This document shows, piece after piece, positions 4,987 to 6,841 of a DNA stretch of 6,841 bases. The notes under the pieces are model-generated. The model was not told the origin of the DNA. It was given only the letters and a program-made list of their open reading frames with translations, and did not search any database. The DNA lies in contig JBEPVM010000063.1 of assembly GCA_041690995.1 (NCBI GenBank), positions 1 through 6,841 on the forward strand, written 5' to 3'. How positions within the stretch are numbered: position 1 is the stretch's first letter; every line of letters begins with the position of its first letter. The translations under genes and the position numbers were made by a program. Origin of the DNA: UBA4722 sp041690995. GTDB lineage: Bacteria; Pseudomonadota; Gammaproteobacteria; DSM-16500.

Positions 4987-5916
4987 ATGAAAATAAATCC
5001 AACATTAAAGCTGCTTCTTGTGTTTGGTTTCTCGGCTATTGCTGCGGCTGCAACATTTCCTTATGGCTACAAATTTGCAACGTTATTCCATTTAAGTAGT
5101 CGCACTTTGCATTTGTCACTTGCTTATCTATTCGGCGTGGTCGCTTGGTTGGCTAACATGACGTTAGGAGCTTATTCATTATTGAATATAAAAAAAGAAA
5201 AACAGACCGGAAATGTCTTTGCTATGGCGATCTTAAGTATTTTCGGCGCGGTGCCCATGGGCTTTTTTAGTTATGAAGCTTATCAAGGGGCTTTACCAGC
5301 GAGCTTAAATGCCATCAACAGTCTTATCGTTATTATCGTCAACACGGGTATCAATTATACTGCAATTTTAAATTTGCTAAAAAGCAGCAAAGAGCTTATT
5401 AAAAAAATGGGTGAGCATGTAATAAACTGGGTACGCTTTTCATTTTGCACAGTGGGGGGAGTAACAGGTGCTTTAGTAAGCCTTACTGCCTACCTGGCTA
5501 CTACTAATGGGCTTGCTCATATTTTTATGCACTATCATTTAACGCCTTCTCTCTCGTTATATATAGCGGCCATTCTAGCTATTATTATTTGGCTTCCTTT
5601 TGGTGCTTTGTACGTCAATTCAACGCAGGCTGTAGTAGCTAAAATCTATAATTTTTTTTCCAAAGAAAAGCATGCCTTTAAAAAAATAAAATTATTTAAT
5701 ATTATTTTTATTTTATTTGCCTTGATGTCGGGTACTGCATTTGCACAAATGGTGTTGGACTTTTATCATCCTCACAATATGATTCCGACATTTTTTAAAT
5801 TACCTCTCATTCAAGCTATCGCTTCCAATGGGCTTATGCCATTCGCGTTGTTATCTTCGGGGGCAGTTAATTATTTTGCTTTAGTGAATGTTATTCATTA
5901 TTTTAAGAAAAAGTGA
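4987..5916 (+). CDS. Uncharacterised membrane protein with two homologous-looking halves
   Basis: I do not recognise a family. The 309-residue protein has about eight likely membrane segments in a 4+4 arrangement: near 7-25, 42-65, 77-97, 106-131, then 151-171, 187-211, 236-257 and 280-305. A charged linker (KSSKELIKKMGEH, 132-144) joins the halves. The halves resemble each other. FHL at 34-36 and Trp54 correspond to YHL at 183-185 and Trp202. Each half ends in NYxA[IL]xN (123-129 and 295-301). A second charged loop (SKEKHAFKKIK, 225-235) accounts for the greater length of the second half. The first helix could be mistaken for a signal peptide, but the repeat pattern argues it is retained. 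ATG is preceded by AAGAGG at 10 bases. The gene has its own promoter and converges on the response-regulator gene. Transport or channel function would be a guess. Confidence 0.8.
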   Translation: MKINPTLKLLLVFGFSAIAAAATFPYGYKFATLFHLSSRTLHLSLAYLFGVVAWLANMTLGAYSLLNIKKEKQTGNVFAMAILSIFGAVPMGFFSYEAYQGALPASLNAINSLIVIIVNTGINYTAILNLLKSSKELIKKMGEHVINWVRFSFCTVGGVTGALVSLTAYLATTNGLAHIFMHYHLTPSLSLYIAAILAIIIWLPFGALYVNSTQAVVAKIYNFFSKEKHAFKKIKLFNIIFILFALMSGTAFAQMVLDFYHPHNMIPTFFKLPLIQAIASNGLMPFALLSSGAVNYFALVNVIHYFKKK

Positions 5917-5941
5917 TAATTTACGCTGTGCTGCTTTTTCT
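5906..5941. terminator. Weak bidirectional hairpin between convergent genes
   Basis: AGAAAAAG (5906-5913) and CTTTTTCT (5934-5941) form a perfect 8-bp inverted repeat around a 20-nt loop. The left arm overlaps the end of the membrane-protein gene. Because the arms are A/T-rich, each strand ends in a U-rich arm, which could serve transcripts from both directions. The long loop and low GC make it a weak candidate. Confidence 0.3.
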
Positions 5942-5949
5942 CATTATAT

Positions 5950-6603
5950 TTAAATTGCTTGGAGCTTATGCTCTTTTATTATTCCTAAACGAATAGCCCA
6001 AAGTGTAAGCCCCACATCACTGCTAATATTGAGAAGATTAAGAATACGATAACGATAGCCATGCGCCGTCTTTGGGCTTATACATAATTTTTCAGAAATT
6101 TCTTGTATGTTTTTACCATCGACAATCATCAGCATGACTTGTAATTCACGCAAAGATAGTTTATCCAGCTCAGATTCTTGCGTTTTACTCGAATTTTTAA
6201 ACGCTAACTGTTGGGCAATGTCGCGACTGAGATAGCGTTGTCCCGCATGTACCGTATGAATGGCGTGGATCATTTCCTCTGTTGTACAGCCTTTAGTAAT
6301 ATAACCTGCAACGCCTGCTTGTAATAAGCGTGAAGGGTAAGGTTCATCGGTACGAGCGGTCACTATTAAGATTTTAATATCAGGGTTATGCCGTATTATT
6401 CTATTGGTTGCTTCCAAGGCATCTATGAAAGGTGGTCGTATATCCATTAGTACAACATTCGGCATTAATTCTTTTGCTAAAAGGACTCCCTCTTCATCAG
6501 TAGACGCATTACCAATGACTTTAAACCCTGGGATATCTGCCAGTAAACGTGTAATAGCTGCACGGATAAGCGTATGATCTTCGACTATCAAAATTTTAAT
6601 CAA
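5950..6603 (-). CDS. NarL/FixJ-type response regulator, UvrY/GacA/LetA family
   Basis: This DNA-binding response regulator has 217 residues (E. coli UvrY has 218). The receiver domain (1-120) has acidic pocket Glu8-Asp9, phospho-acceptor Asp54 in LMDI, Thr82 and Lys104. The LuxR-type helix-turn-helix (about 147-210) contains LSLRELQVMLMI, EISEKL, SPKT and YRYR, close to UvrY. In this family a BarA/GacS/LetS-type sensor kinase phosphorylates the protein, which activates small RNAs that titrate CsrA/RsmA. Orthologs control virulence and life-cycle switching in Legionella. Oddities: the usual MPG after Asp54 is PPF (57-59), and the recognition-helix region reads SPKTAHGYRYR, where E. coli has SPKTVNSYRYR. 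Translation starts at TTG with a strong GGGAGG 9 bases upstream, and no in-frame ATG fits. The usual downstream partner uvrC is absent. A convergent membrane-protein gene takes its place. Ortholog or paralog remains open. Confidence 0.9.
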   Translation of the reverse strand: MIKILIVEDHTLIRAAITRLLADIPGFKVIGNASTDEEGVLLAKELMPNVVLMDIRPPFIDALEATNRIIRHNPDIKILIVTARTDEPYPSRLLQAGVAGYITKGCTTEEMIHAIHTVHAGQRYLSRDIAQQLAFKNSSKTQESELDKLSLRELQVMLMIVDGKNIQEISEKLCISPKTAHGYRYRILNLLNISSDVGLTLWAIRLGIIKEHKLQAI

Positions 6604-6612
6604 TGATTCTGT

Positions 6613-6618
6613 CCTCCC
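6613..6618 (-). promoter_or_regulatory. Strong ribosome binding site fixing the TTG start
   Basis: GGGAGG on the minus strand lies 9 bases before TTG (6603-6601). There is no ATG or GTG in frame between the upstream stop (6630-6628) and the conserved IKILIVEDH sequence, so this site decides the start. The same bases form two overlapping GGA triplets, the core of CsrA-type binding sites. That a CsrA protein acts here is only a possibility. Confidence 0.75.
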
Positions 6619-6637
6619 ACTGGGTAGCTATTCGCAA

Positions 6638-6655
6638 GTTTAAACACTTTTAAAC
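6638..6655. repeat. 18-bp dyad GTTTAAA-N4-TTTAAAC upstream of the regulator
   Basis: This is a perfect 7-bp inverted repeat with a 4-bp spacer, centred about 43 bases before the regulator's start codon. It is a plausible operator or small mRNA hairpin. It does not resemble the TGTAAG-N6-CTTACA site known for GacA. No clear promoter could be assigned around it. The best -10-like hexamer nearby is TATAGC at 6667-6662 with no good -35. Confidence 0.4.
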
Positions 6656-6787
6656 GAGCATGCTATAGTCGAACAAATAATAAAAAGTGGCGAAATTGGA
6701 CTTATGTGTGTAACGCATGCAATTTATGCTTATTTTAAAAATACGAATAAATAATTTACTGTTATTTCGAGAACGTCCATTTAACGG

Positions 6788-6835
6788 TGTCATTCCCGCG
6801 AAAGCTTGTCATTCCCGCGAAGGCGGGAACCCATT
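6788..6835. repeat. GC-rich palindromic intergenic repeat (right copy)
   Basis: Two direct copies of GTCATTCCCGCGAA (6789-6802 and 6808-6821) stand 19 bases apart. The second continues into a perfect hairpin, TTCCCGC (6812-6818), loop GAAG, GCGGGAA (6823-6829). This TCATTCCCGCG...CGGGAA type of hairpin is a common dispersed intergenic repeat in proteobacterial genomes. The first copy is truncated. The reverse complement of 6788-6818 resembles 78-106 at the left end of the window. The element may continue beyond the window. Confidence 0.75.
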
Positions 6836-6841
6836 TTGACA

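Noticed and set aside
6657..6720. Two GCATGC palindromes (6657-6662 and 6715-6720) as a paired operator
   Set aside because: A six-base palindrome twice within 60 bases, with unrelated flanks, is weak evidence without conservation data.

Overview
The window looks like chromosomal core sequence of an AT-rich gammaproteobacterium, most likely in or near the Legionellales (Coxiella/Legionella relatives). This rests on the S6, S18, L9 and GltX sequences, the order rpsF-rpsR-DUF2232-like membrane gene-rplI (no priB between rpsF and rpsR), the UvrY/GacA/LetA-type regulator, and valine and alanine tRNA genes beside gltX. The genus cannot be fixed by eye.

Layout. Positions 1-201 hold palindromic repeat sequence and the non-coding tail of the ribosomal operon. 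Positions 202-2279 are a minus-strand operon read rpsF (S6), rpsR (S18), a multi-spanning membrane protein, rplI (L9). It has a promoter near 2379-2407 and a roughly 90-nt leader that can fold so as to bury the rpsF Shine-Dalgarno. Positions 2280-2926 contain no protein gene. They hold that leader, tRNA-Met(CAT) on the plus strand, tRNA-Val(CAC) on the minus strand, and promoters for both tRNAs and for gltX. Positions 2927-4330 are gltX, followed by tRNA-Ala(GGC) and tRNA-Glu(TTC) with their own strong promoter. Positions 4577-4986 hold a doubtful small reading frame, probably a gene remnant, and a promoter. Positions 4987-5916 encode an unrecognised membrane protein with two similar halves. 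It converges with a minus-strand UvrY/GacA/LetA-family response regulator (5950-6603), which starts at TTG behind a strong ribosome binding site. The last 50 bases carry another copy of the GC-rich palindromic repeat, opposite in orientation to the one at the left end.

Most of the window is translation machinery: three ribosomal proteins, four tRNAs and glutamyl-tRNA synthetase, whose substrate tRNA-Glu lies about 170 bases downstream of its gene. The right third is more lineage-specific, with a possible decayed gene, an internally duplicated membrane protein, and a Gac-type regulator without its usual neighbour uvrC downstream. I found no CRISPR array, intact insertion sequence, phage gene, or clear candidate for a new defence or biosynthetic system. 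The points most worth checking are the rpsF leader fold, the duplicated membrane protein, the uvrC-less regulator, the end repeats and the tRNA-Val lacking an encoded CCA.
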